Program-made: the position numbers and the translations under genes
Notes under the pieces: model-generated
What the model saw: only the letters and a program-made list of their open reading frames with translations
Told to the model about the DNA's origin: nothing
Database searches by the model: none
From: Thiocapsa sp. UBA6158
GTDB lineage: Bacteria > Pseudomonadota > Gammaproteobacteria > Chromatiales > Chromatiaceae
DNA length: 64,000 nucleotides
Assembly (NCBI RefSeq): GCF_002423035.1
Contig: NZ_DIUM01000135.1
Coordinates: 116,813-180,812 of the forward strand
Reading direction: 5' to 3'
Shown here: positions 18,226 through 26,113 of the stretch, one piece after another
Numbering within the stretch: the stretch's first letter is position 1
How the letters are laid out: every line of letters begins with the position of its first letter

Positions 18226-18423
18226 TCTCTTGTCAACCCCCTTCGTGAATGCCTTGCTCGGCGGTCTCGAACCCGATCCGAAACACCGATTCATTGACAA
18301 CGCTGTTGCGGGATCGGCCTCGCCCCCACCTGTGCGATCGAGACGCGGTCAAAACGGGTGACCGTTGCAAGTGGTCTCGGTGCGCCACGGCGCGGTTGCG
18401 AAGCACAACGGGAGCGAAGAGCG

Positions 18424-18960
18424 ATGGCGATTGAAACAGCGACACTCGGCGGCGGGTGCTTTTGGTGCCTGGAGGCGGCCTTTCAGGGCGTGGAGGGTGT
18501 GCAGTCCGTGGTCTCCGGATATGCCGGAGGCCCCGGCGCGCAGCCGACCTACCATCAAGTCTGCACGGGTACGACCGGCCATGCCGAGGTGGTCGAGATC
18601 GGCTTCGACGACACCCGGATCGACTTCGAAAGACTCCTCGAGGTCTTCTTTACGATTCATGACCCGACGACCCTGAACCGCCAGGGTGCGGATATCGGCA
18701 GCCAGTACCGCTCGGTGATCTTTTATCATTCGGATGTGCAACGCGAGATCGCCGAGCGGGTGATCGCGCGTCTGAACGCCGAAGGCGTCTGGTCGGACCC
18801 CATCGTCACGCAGGTCCAGCCCGCCCCGGCCTTTTATCCAGCCGAGGCGTATCATCAAGATTATTACCGCCGCAATCCGGGGCAAGGCTACTGTCAGATC
18901 GTCATCTCGCCCAAGCTGGCCAAGCTCCGGGCGCGCCATGCCTCGCTCTTGGCCAAGTGA
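18424..18960 (+). CDS. msrA: Peptide-methionine (S)-S-oxide reductase
   Basis: 178 residues, normal length for MsrA. The active-site motif GGGCFWCLEAAFQ is at the N-terminus (nucleophile is the first Cys), with SGYAGG, GTTGHAEVVEI and GADIGSQYRSVIFYH following, and PAEAYHQDYY near the C-terminus. The enzyme reduces methionine-S-sulfoxide in proteins, using thioredoxin. A resolving Cys is seen in GQGYCQIVIS. The stop overlaps a possible GTG start of the next gene (GTGA), suggesting the two are cotranscribed. Confidence 0.95.
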   Translation: MAIETATLGGGCFWCLEAAFQGVEGVQSVVSGYAGGPGAQPTYHQVCTGTTGHAEVVEIGFDDTRIDFERLLEVFFTIHDPTTLNRQGADIGSQYRSVIFYHSDVQREIAERVIARLNAEGVWSDPIVTQVQPAPAFYPAEAYHQDYYRRNPGQGYCQIVISPKLAKLRARHASLLAK

Positions 18961-19001
18961 TCGCAGTCGACGAATCGGCGCGAGCGGTGCAGGATAACGC
19001 C

Positions 19002-19715
19002 ATGCCCGACGCATCCTTTCGTCTCATCACCCTGGACCTGGACGACACCGTCTGGCCCTGCGTGCCCGTGATCCAAGCGGCCGAGGAGGTTTTCCACGAC
19101 TGGCTGCACCGGCATGCGCCGCGCCTGGCCGAGGCCCACGATTTGACCAGCATGCGCCGGCACCGTCGCGAGCTGATGGACGCCATGCCCGAGATCGCGC
19201 ACGACTTGGGTCAGATCCGTCGTCGCTCCTTGGCCATGCTGCTGGAGTCGTTCGGCTATGCGGTTGGGCTGGCCGAGGAGGCACTGGCGCTCTTCGAGGA
19301 GCACCGCAATCGTGTCGATCCGTTCGAGGACGTGGCCCCGGTGCTGCGGAGGCTCTCCGCGCGTTATCGCTTGGTGTCGCTCACCAACGGCACCGCCAAC
19401 CCGGAGGCGACGCCCCTGCGCGGGTTGTTCGAGCGCAGCATCACGGCCGCGGATGCGGGCGCCGCCAAGCCCCATCCGGCGCTCTTCATGCGTGCGCTCG
19501 AGCACGCCGGTTGTGCGCCGAGCCAGTGTCTGCACCTCGGCGACGACCCCTGGATGGATGTCGAGGGGGCGCGCGCGGTCGGGGTGACCGCGGTCTGGGT
19601 CAATCGCTACGGGCGGACCTGGCCGGACGATCTGACGCCGCCGACGCTGACCGTGACCACCCTTCATCAACTCCTGGATTGGCTCGACGCCGAACCGCAG
19701 CGCGACCCGAGGTAA
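19002..19715 (+). CDS. HAD-superfamily phosphatase (YigB-like)
   Basis: 237 residues from the ATG at 19002; a GTG at 18957 that overlaps the msrA stop would add 15 residues. HAD motifs are clear: LITLDLDDTVWPC (nucleophile Asp and acid Asp), VSLTNGT, KPHPALFMRAL (Lys), and HLGDDPWMDVEGARAVG. The cap between motifs I and II is helical. The closest known relative by pattern is YigB, a flavin-pathway and general phosphatase, but HAD specificity cannot be read from motifs. It ends 6 bp before tgt, so it probably shares a transcript with it. Confidence 0.85.
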   Translation: MPDASFRLITLDLDDTVWPCVPVIQAAEEVFHDWLHRHAPRLAEAHDLTSMRRHRRELMDAMPEIAHDLGQIRRRSLAMLLESFGYAVGLAEEALALFEEHRNRVDPFEDVAPVLRRLSARYRLVSLTNGTANPEATPLRGLFERSITAADAGAAKPHPALFMRALEHAGCAPSQCLHLGDDPWMDVEGARAVGVTAVWVNRYGRTWPDDLTPPTLTVTTLHQLLDWLDAEPQRDPR

Positions 19716-19721
19716 GTACGC

Positions 19722-20831
19722 ATGGACTTTGATCTCCTGGCCGTCGATGGATTGGCCCGGCGCGGTCGTTTGAGCTTCGCGCGCGGGACGGTCGAGACCC
19801 CCGCCTTCATGCCGGTCGGGACCTACGGGACCGTCAAGGCGATGACCCCGGAGGAGTTGACCGATCTCGGCGCCGAGATCGTCCTGGGCAACACTTTCCA
19901 TCTGATGCTGCGTCCCGGCACCGAGATCATCCGCCGCTGCGGCGACCTGCACGGCTTCATGCACTGGGATCGCCCGATCCTGACCGATTCGGGCGGCTTT
20001 CAGGTCTTCAGCCTGGGCGAGCTGCGCAAGATCACGGAGGAGGGCGTGCACTTCCGCTCGCCGGTCGACGGCAGTCCGGTCTTTCTGAGCCCCGAGATCT
20101 CCGTGCAGGTCCAGCGCGCGCTTGGCTCCGACATCGTGATGATCTTCGACGAGTGCACGCCCTATCCCGCCGACGAGGCGCAGGCGCGGGCCTCGATGGC
20201 GCTCTCGCTGCGCTGGGCGGGGCGCTCGCGCGAGGCGCACGGCGACAATCCATCGGCCCTCTTCGGCATCGTCCAAGGCGGCATGCATGAGGGACCGCGG
20301 GCCGAATCCTTGGACGGGCTCATGAGTATCGGTTTCGACGGCTATGCCGTCGGCGGCTTGTCGGTCGGCGAAACGGAGGCCGAGCGCCTGCGCATACTCG
20401 ATTTTCTCGCCGAGAAGCTGCCGAGGGATCGCCCGCGCTACCTGATGGGTGTGGGCACGCCCGAGGACATCGTCGCGGCGGTCGGCCGCGGCATCGATAT
20501 GTTCGACTGCGTCATGCCGACCCGCAACGCGCGCAACGGCGACCTCTTCACGCACCAAGGTAAGGTCCGGATCCGCAACGCCGCAAATCGCACCGACGAG
20601 GGGCCGTTGGATCCGCTCTGCGACTGCTACTGCTGCCGCCATTACAGCCGCGCCTACCTGCACCACCTGGACAAGTGCAAGGAGATCCTCGGGGCGCGCC
20701 TGCAGACGATCCATAATCTGCACTACTACCAAACCCTGATGCGCGGACTGCGCGAGGCCATCGCCGCAGGCCGCTACGCTGCCTTCGTCGGCGAGTTCGA
20801 AGCGCTGCGCGCAACGCCCGATCCAGTCTGA
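19722..20831 (+). CDS. tgt: tRNA-guanine transglycosylase
   Basis: 369 residues, the family norm. It replaces guanine-34 of tRNAs with GUN anticodons by preQ1 in queuosine synthesis. Visible are the catalytic loop LTDSGGFQVFSLGELRKI, the substrate pocket GIVQGGMHEGPR, GVGTPEDIV, and the nucleophile region MFDCVMPTRNARNGDLFT. The zinc site is DCYCCRHYSRAYLHHL. It precedes yajC, secD and secF as in most Gammaproteobacteria, but a repeat copy and about 300 bp lie between tgt and yajC. Confidence 0.97.
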   Translation: MDFDLLAVDGLARRGRLSFARGTVETPAFMPVGTYGTVKAMTPEELTDLGAEIVLGNTFHLMLRPGTEIIRRCGDLHGFMHWDRPILTDSGGFQVFSLGELRKITEEGVHFRSPVDGSPVFLSPEISVQVQRALGSDIVMIFDECTPYPADEAQARASMALSLRWAGRSREAHGDNPSALFGIVQGGMHEGPRAESLDGLMSIGFDGYAVGGLSVGETEAERLRILDFLAEKLPRDRPRYLMGVGTPEDIVAAVGRGIDMFDCVMPTRNARNGDLFTHQGKVRIRNAANRTDEGPLDPLCDCYCCRHYSRAYLHHLDKCKEILGARLQTIHNLHYYQTLMRGLREAIAAGRYAAFVGEFEALRATPDPV

Positions 20832-20848
20832 TCCAAGACGCGTCCTCC

Positions 20849-20933
20849 TAGACCGCGTCCGGAGCGAGACGCCAACTTTCGAGTGCGTTCGAGGTTTGGC
20901 GCATCCGCGGCCCTTACCGAGGAGGCGGTTTAA
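20849..20933 (+). repeat. Intergenic 85-bp repeat, copy C
   Basis: Runs from TAGACCGCGTCCGGAGCGAG to GAGGCGGTTTAA, starting 17 bp behind the tgt stop. The core (TTTCGAGTG, TTTGGCGCATCC, GGCCCTTA) matches the copies at 51949 and 58520 in the same order. Confidence 0.88.
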
Positions 20934-21133
20934 GTGAGTTTCGTGGCGACGTCGGACCGACCTCGAAAACATGCCCGTCGCGACGGATGCGTCTTGCCCG
21001 ACGCTGCAACTTGCTCCGCGCTATGCCATAATTCGGCGCCGAGTTTTCCGGAGGTTGAGCGGCCTTTGCGGGCCGCATCCTCGTTACTAACCGTCGGGTC
21101 GCGACCGTGCGATCCTCAGACCATAGGCGCTGA

Positions 21134-21469
21134 ATGATGAGCTTCCTGATCTCCGATGCCGTCGCTCAAGGCGAGGCCGCTGCCGGTGCGGGTGACCCCT
21201 TTTTGGCAATGCTCCCGCTGGTACTCTTTGCGGTCGTCTTTTATTTTCTCCTGATCCGCCCGCAGTCCAAGCGCCAGAAGGAGCACCGCAAGATGGTGGA
21301 GTCCTTGGCGAAGGGTGACGAGGTCGTGACGATCGGCGGCATCGCCGGGCGCATCGCCGACATCGGGGACAACTTTGCGTTGCTCGACATCGCCGAGGGT
21401 GTCGCGGTGAAGATCCGGCGCAGCTCGGTCGAGTCCGTGATGCCGAAAGGAACGCTGAAAGACCTGTAA
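21134..21469 (+). CDS. yajC: Sec translocase accessory subunit YajC
   Basis: 111 residues with one membrane helix (about 25-45, MLPLVLFAVVFYFLLIRPQS) preceding the family motif RPQSKRQKEHRKMV. The cytoplasmic domain has GDEVVTIGGIAGRIADIGD and an ending rich in basic residues. YajC binds SecDF and SecYEG in the inner membrane. The gene is followed by secD after about 150 bp, a larger spacing than usual, which holds a GC hairpin. Confidence 0.95.
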   Translation: MMSFLISDAVAQGEAAAGAGDPFLAMLPLVLFAVVFYFLLIRPQSKRQKEHRKMVESLAKGDEVVTIGGIAGRIADIGDNFALLDIAEGVAVKIRRSSVESVMPKGTLKDL

Positions 21470-21537
21470 GCCCCTCGCCCGCACCTCGGTCGCGGTGCCT
21501 CGTGCGCCGCGGCGTCTTGACCGGACTCCTCCGGATC

Positions 21538-21553
21538 AGGGCGCGGGCGCCCT
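21538..21553. promoter_or_regulatory. Perfect GC hairpin in the yajC-secD gap
   Basis: AGGGCGC and GCGCCCT are separated by GG, a 7-bp perfect inverted repeat 63 bp before secD. There is no T-run, so it is not an intrinsic terminator. The same arms begin and end the larger hairpin before secF. Confidence 0.4.
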
Positions 21554-21616
21554 CTTTGGCGCCGTCCGGTGTCCGGCCCATCCCCGCTCGCGCCCGCTGT
21601 TGCGACTGGAATTGCA

Positions 21617-23473
21617 ATGAATCAATACCCCTTGTGGAAGAATCTCCTGATCCTGGGCGTCATCCTCGGCGCCTTGCTCTTTGCCGTTCCGAATCTGTTC
21701 TCTCAGGATCCGTCGATCGAGATCACCGCTGCGCGCGGCTCCGAGGTGACCGAGGCCAGTCTTGCCGAGGTACGAGCGGCACTCGAGACCGCCGGCGTTC
21801 CCGTCAAGGATGTCGAGCAGCGCGAAGGCGGTAAGCTGTTGGTGCGGTTCGCCTCCTCGGCTGATCAGTTAGCGGGGCAGGACGCAATCGAGCGGACCCT
21901 CTCGGAGCGGTACCGCACCGCGCTGACCCTCTCGGCGGACCTGCCCGGTTGGGTACGGTTCCTCGGCCTCAACCCCATGTCGATGGGGCTCGACCTGCGC
22001 GGCGGCATCCACGTCGTGATCGACGTGGACATGGAGGCTGCGCTCGACCAAGCGCTCGAGCGCTACGTCGGTGACATCCGCACCGAGCTGCGCGACAGCA
22101 AGATCCGCTATCTCACCGTTGCACGCGAGGGCTCGCGCATCCTCATCAAGTTCAACGATGCAGCGATGCGCGACGAGGCCCAACGGACCCTGGGCCGCGA
22201 GTTCCGCGATCTCGATATCCAGCCCCTCGACGAAGGAGGCAATTTCGTGATTGCGGCGAGCCTGCCGCCGTCCCAACAGGAGCAGATCCGCTCCTTTGCG
22301 CTGCAGCAGAACATCACGACCCTGCGCAACCGCGTGAATGCGCTCGGCGTGGCCGAGCCCAGCATCGCCCGTCAGGGGGATCGCCGCATCGTGGTGCAGT
22401 TGCCCGGCGCGCAGGATCCCGGGCGCCTGAAGGAGCTGCTGGGTGCGACCGCGACGCTCGAGTATCGCTTGGTCGACACCGAGCACAGCGTCGCCGATGC
22501 ACTCGATGGCCGCGTCCCCGTCGGCAGCCGGCTTTATCGCGAGCGTGACGGCACGCCGATCCTGTTGAACCGTCGCGTGATCGTCACGGGCGATCAGATC
22601 ACCGATGCCTCCGCCGGATTCGACAGTCAGAGCGGCAGTCCCGCGGTCTTCGTGAACCTCGACGGTCAGGGTGCGCGGCGGATGCGGACCATGACGACCG
22701 AGAACGTCGGCAAGCCGATGGCCGTGGTCTTCATCGAGAACGTGACCACCACCGAGGTCGTCGACGGCGAGGCGGTCAAGCGTACCCGTAAGGTCGAGGA
22801 GGTGATCAGCGTCGCGACCATCCGCGAACCCTTCGGGCGTCGTTTCCAGACCACCGGGTTGGACAGCAGCGACGAGGCGCACAACCTCGCGCTTTTGCTG
22901 CGCTCCGGCGCCTTGGCGGCCCCGATCCAGATCGTCGAGGAGCGCACCATCGGACCCAGTCTCGGTCAGGACAATATCGACCAGGGCTTCATGTCCGTCA
23001 TGGTGGGTTTGGCCCTGGTCCTGCTCTTCATGGCGTTCTATTACCGCGTCTTCGGCTTGGTGGCGAATGTCGTCCTGGTCGCCAACGTGATCATGATCGT
23101 CGCGATCCTGTCCATGTTGCAGGCGACCTTGACCTTGCCCGGAATCGCCGGGATCGTCTTGACCGTGGGTATGGCGGTCGATGCGAATGTGCTCATCTAC
23201 GAGCGAATACGCGAGGAGATCCGTAACGGAAGCACGCCTCAGGCCAGTATCCATGCGGGGTTTGACAAGGCGCTCTCGAGTATCGTCGACGCGAACGTGA
23301 CAACCCTCATTGCAGCTATCGTCTTGTTCAGCTTCGGGACGGGGCCGATCAAGGGGTTTGCAGTGACATTGGTCATCGGTATCTTAACCTCGATGTTCAC
23401 CGCCATCTACGGCTCGCGTGCAATGATCAATCTGATCTACGGCGGACGGCGTGTGAAGAAGTTGGCCATTTGA
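21617..23473 (+). CDS. secD: Protein translocase subunit SecD
   Basis: 618 residues. A first membrane helix (about 9-27) is followed by the periplasmic P1 domain carrying GLDLRGGIHVVIDVDMEAAL and TLRNRVNALGVAEPSIARQG. The C-terminal half has five helices, with SLGQDNIDQGFMSVMVGL, GIVLTVGMAVDANVLIYERI and FGTGPIKGFAVTLVIGILTS. SecD with SecF uses the proton gradient to pull exported proteins to the periplasmic side. The stop codon TGA at 23471 lies inside the end of repeat copy D, meaning that the repeat supplies the last bases of the gene. Confidence 0.96.
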   Translation: MNQYPLWKNLLILGVILGALLFAVPNLFSQDPSIEITAARGSEVTEASLAEVRAALETAGVPVKDVEQREGGKLLVRFASSADQLAGQDAIERTLSERYRTALTLSADLPGWVRFLGLNPMSMGLDLRGGIHVVIDVDMEAALDQALERYVGDIRTELRDSKIRYLTVAREGSRILIKFNDAAMRDEAQRTLGREFRDLDIQPLDEGGNFVIAASLPPSQQEQIRSFALQQNITTLRNRVNALGVAEPSIARQGDRRIVVQLPGAQDPGRLKELLGATATLEYRLVDTEHSVADALDGRVPVGSRLYRERDGTPILLNRRVIVTGDQITDASAGFDSQSGSPAVFVNLDGQGARRMRTMTTENVGKPMAVVFIENVTTTEVVDGEAVKRTRKVEEVISVATIREPFGRRFQTTGLDSSDEAHNLALLLRSGALAAPIQIVEERTIGPSLGQDNIDQGFMSVMVGLALVLLFMAFYYRVFGLVANVVLVANVIMIVAILSMLQATLTLPGIAGIVLTVGMAVDANVLIYERIREEIRNGSTPQASIHAGFDKALSSIVDANVTTLIAAIVLFSFGTGPIKGFAVTLVIGILTSMFTAIYGSRAMINLIYGGRRVKKLAI

Positions 23474-23557
23474 ACCGCGTCCGTCGAGGCGTCTCGATAG
23501 TGTGGCGTATGCTGCGCTGTCGAGCATGCCATGGGCCTCGGCGTCGACGCGGTTCAA
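23469..23557. repeat. Intergenic 85-bp repeat, copy D, overlapping the secD stop
   Basis: Ends are TTTGAACCGCGTCCG and GTCGACGCGGTTCAA, a perfect 11-base terminal inverted repeat (TTGAACCGCGT/ACGCGGTTCAA). The secD stop codon is the TGA within the first end. The core differs from the main sub-family. Confidence 0.8.
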
Positions 23558-23578
23558 GTGAGGAAAAGCACTCAAACG

Positions 23579-23664
23579 TTTAAACCGCGTCTGCTGCAGC
23601 GCGAAAGGATTCACGTCGAGCCGAGATGAATCCGAATGCATGCAGATCTCGCCGGATGCGGTTT
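23579..23664. repeat. Intergenic 85-bp repeat, copy E (diverged)
   Basis: Begins TTTAAACCGCGTCTGCTGCAG and ends GCCGGATGCGGTTT, about 86 bp long. It lies 21 bp from copy D in the secD-secF gap. The ends match the family; the core is its own. Confidence 0.6.
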
Positions 23665-23688
23665 CCCGAGTCACGATCCACTACTCCA

Positions 23689-23714
23689 AGGGCGCTCTTG
23701 ACCAAGAGCGCCCT
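23689..23714. promoter_or_regulatory. 12-bp perfect hairpin just upstream of secF
   Basis: AGGGCGCTCTTG and CAAGAGCGCCCT are separated by AC only. The 3' arm ends 18 bases before the secF ATG, next to the likely ribosome site AAGGG (about 23721). No T-run follows, so the stem may block or time secF translation, or protect its 5' end. Confidence 0.5.
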
Positions 23715-23732
23715 AAATCAAGGGCGATTCCG

Positions 23733-24683
23733 ATGAGAGACCTGGGTGTCATCAACGAACTGAATATCGACTTCATGGGCATGCGCCGAGCGTGGGTCAT
23801 CGTGTCCGGTGCGTTGATGGTGATCTTTTTTCTGTCGATGCTGATACGCGGGTTCAACCTCGGTCTGGACTTCACCGGCGGTACCGTGCTCGAAGTGGGC
23901 TATCAGAACCCGGCCGAGCTGAGCGACGTGCGCGCAGCCCTCGAGGTCAAAGGCTTTACCGGTGCGACCATTCAGCATTTCGGTGCGCTCAACGACGTCC
24001 TGATCCGGCTCGCGCCGCAGGAGGGCGAAGAGGCCAGCGCTCAACTGAGCGAGGAGGTCTTCAAGGCGCTCAGCGATGCTGTCGGCGGGCAGGTCGAGCT
24101 TCGTCGCGTCGAGTTCGTCGGCCCCCAGGTCGGCGAGGAGCTGCGCGAGCAAGGTGGTCTGGCGGTGCTCTTCGCGCTCATTGGCATCTTGATCTACGTG
24201 GCCTTGCGCTTCGAGTGGCGCTTCGCCGTCGGTGCCATCGCAGCCACCATGCACGATGCTCTCTTTGTCGTCGGGATCTTTTCACTGTTTCAGATCCCGT
24301 TTGATCTGACGGTCCTGGCTGCGGTTCTGGCGGTGATCGGATATTCGCTGAACGACACCATCGTCATTTTCGACCGCGTCCGTGAGAGTTTCCGCAAGAT
24401 TCGTAAGGGAACGGTGCTCGAGATCACCAATATGGCGATCAACCAGACCATGTCGCGGACCATCATCACCTCCGGGACGACACTGCTTGTTCTCGTCTCG
24501 CTGTACATCTTCGGCGGCGAGGCACTGAGTGGCTTCTCGCTTGCGCTGCTCATCGGGGTCTTTGTCGGGACTTACTCCACCATCTTTATCGCCACCGCCA
24601 CGGTGATCATGCTCGGGGTGAGTCGCGCCGATCTCCTGCCGGTTCCAAAAGAAGGTGCCGAGGCCAGCAACACGCTGCCTTGA
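23733..24683 (+). CDS. secF: Protein translocase subunit SecF
   Basis: 316 residues from the ATG at 23733, close to the usual 310-325. A first helix (about 22-42) is followed by GLDFTGGTVLEVGYQ and the periplasmic domain ending EFVGPQVGEEL. Five helices follow, with AVLAVIGYSLNDTIVIFDRV and INQTMSRTIITSGTTLLVL. It forms the SecDF complex. An upstream in-frame ATG at 23640 lies inside repeat copy E and would place the hairpin inside the coding region, so it was not chosen. The 259-bp distance from secD is unusual. Confidence 0.96.
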   Translation: MRDLGVINELNIDFMGMRRAWVIVSGALMVIFFLSMLIRGFNLGLDFTGGTVLEVGYQNPAELSDVRAALEVKGFTGATIQHFGALNDVLIRLAPQEGEEASAQLSEEVFKALSDAVGGQVELRRVEFVGPQVGEELREQGGLAVLFALIGILIYVALRFEWRFAVGAIAATMHDALFVVGIFSLFQIPFDLTVLAAVLAVIGYSLNDTIVIFDRVRESFRKIRKGTVLEITNMAINQTMSRTIITSGTTLLVLVSLYIFGGEALSGFSLALLIGVFVGTYSTIFIATATVIMLGVSRADLLPVPKEGAEASNTLP

Positions 24684-24700
24684 GCCATGCTGCCCGCGGC

Positions 24701-24982
24701 GTGACGCAGCGCCGCCGGGTCTTGGTCGCCCAAAGCGAGATCAACATCGCCATCGCCGCCAAGCCGCCCGAAGTCTCTTTTCGCGAACTCGCAGAGCAGG
24801 CGAGCGGCGGTAAGAAGCGGTACGGCGGGATCGACGACCTGACGGAGATGCAGGCGAACCTACACATGAGTTGCGTATCGGATACCCTGCTGCAGGGCGA
24901 GATCCTGGCCTGTGAGGACTTGCTGGAGCGGCGCCGCCGCCTGATGGCGCTCGAGATCAAGGCCGGGTTCGAAGGCGTGTAA
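24701..24982 (+). CDS. Hypothetical protein, 93 residues
   Basis: The GTG at 24701 lies 17 bp after the secF stop; a TTG at 24680 is also in frame. The product is soluble and charged, with PPEVSFRELAEQASGGKKRY, then LTEMQANLHMSCVSDTLLQG and ILACEDLLERRRRLMALEIK. I do not recognise the family. It is followed directly by a decayed ATP-binding gene, so it may itself be a fragment of lost accessory DNA. Confidence 0.4.
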   Translation: MTQRRRVLVAQSEINIAIAAKPPEVSFRELAEQASGGKKRYGGIDDLTEMQANLHMSCVSDTLLQGEILACEDLLERRRRLMALEIKAGFEGV

Positions 24983-25012
24983 GGCGATGATGCAACGGTC
25001 GGGAGGTCTCGG

Positions 25013-25687
25013 ATGCCGGAACCCTGCGCTGCGCTGATCGACAGGATTAGCCCGGGCGAGTTCTGGCGCCTTGCCGTTGCGGGCATGCTGATGGCCTGTG
25101 AGCACCCGGAGCGGCGGCTCCCCGGTGCCTTCGGTGGCATACGTCGGCACCAAGGTCATCCCGGACCCCGAAAAGGGTGCCTACCAGTTGGATGCGATGG
25201 ACATCACCGGTCTGCTGGATCGGCAGATCGCGGGAGTCTTGCACTTCGTTCGGAAGACCATGCGGGTCGCGGCGCGCAAGCTGCCCGCGGGCGGGCGTCA
25301 GAACCTGCCGCAATTCGACCTGCTTGCGGTCTTCGAGGCCGTCACCAACGCCGTTGCTCATCGGGACTACTCGATGGCTGGCAGCAAGGTCCGCCTGCGG
25401 CTATTCCAAGACCGGCTGGCGCTTTACAGCCCCGGCAGGCTCGTCAACACCATGACCCCCGAGAGCCTGCCCCTGCGCCAGGCCGCGCGCAATGAGGCAC
25501 TCACCAGCCTGTTGGCCCGCTGCCCGGTGTCGGACACGGAGTCGGCCCCCACCGCGCCTGTATCATGAACAAGCGCGGCGAGGGGGTCTCCATCATTCTG
25601 CAGTGCGGTACCGCCCTATCCGGCAAGGCGCCCATCTACCGCCTGGCCGACGATGACCCGGCAGAGGAATACGGGGTCCGGTCATGA
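25013..25687 (+). pseudogene. RecG-like/AlbA-type ATP-binding protein, frameshifted remnant
   Basis: Three blocks of one protein lie in order but in changing frames. The first, near 25040-25130, is PGEFWRLAVAGMLMACEHPE. The second, 25140-25500, reads AYVGTKVIPDPEKGAYQLDA, LPQFDLLAVFEAVTNAVAHR, SKVRLRLFQDRLALYSPG and ARNEALTSLLARCPV. The third, 25565-25687, reads KRGEGVSIILQCGTALSGK. The middle block has the histidine-kinase-like ATPase features (EAVTNAVAHRDYS) of proteins often annotated as putative RecG-type transcriptional regulators. The N-terminal DNA-binding part is missing and the frame breaks twice, so it is dead. Confidence 0.75.
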
Positions 25688-25717
25688 GATGTTGCCGCCG
25701 ACCACGTTGCCGAGCTC

Positions 25718-26041
25718 TCAGGTCTGCATCGGCCGCTCGAACTTCTCGTGGCCGAGCACCGAGACATCGGACACGAACACGGTGAGGTGATAGCCCTGGC
25801 CGATCAGCGCGTCCAGGTCATCGAGTAGGCCGGACATGCGCTCGGGCGGCAGAATGACCTTCAGAAGCAGATTCGTGTCGATCTCCAGGTTGCCCGACTG
25901 CAAACCGTCGGAGCCGGCGCCGCCGGCGCGCAGCAGTGTATAGCCGCTTGCGCCGCGGCGACGCACTGCAGCGACCAGACGGTGCTCGAGCACGTCGGTG
26001 GTGATGACGGTGACGAGCTTTTCAGGGACGAGGCGGTGCAT
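25718..26041 (-). CDS. sbtB: PII-like regulator of the bicarbonate transporter
   Basis: 107 residues with the PII fold pattern: EKLVTVITTDVLEHRLVAAV, GASGYTLLRAGGAGSD (base of the T-loop region) and YHLTVFVSDVSVLGHEKFE. It is 72 bp downstream of the SbtA-like transporter on the same strand, the same partnership as cyanobacterial SbtA-SbtB, where SbtB binds adenine nucleotides (AMP, cAMP) and closes the transporter. The C-terminal Cys-Gly-Pro-x-Gly-Cys extension of cyanobacterial SbtB is absent, so a redox switch by that route is not expected. Confidence 0.8.
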   Translation of the reverse strand: MHRLVPEKLVTVITTDVLEHRLVAAVRRRGASGYTLLRAGGAGSDGLQSGNLEIDTNLLLKVILPPERMSGLLDDLDALIGQGYHLTVFVSDVSVLGHEKFERPMQT

Positions 26042-26113
26042 CTGCGTGCGCTCCTGCGGTTTGCGATGTGACAGTCTGACGGGACAAGCGGGTTACCGCG
26101 CCGCGTGCGTCGA

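Noticed and set aside
18167..18361. 64-residue forward frame behind a strong GGAGG
   Set aside because: The translation has no family resemblance and the GGAGG tract is better explained, tentatively, as the complement of a small RNA arm; neither reading is proven.
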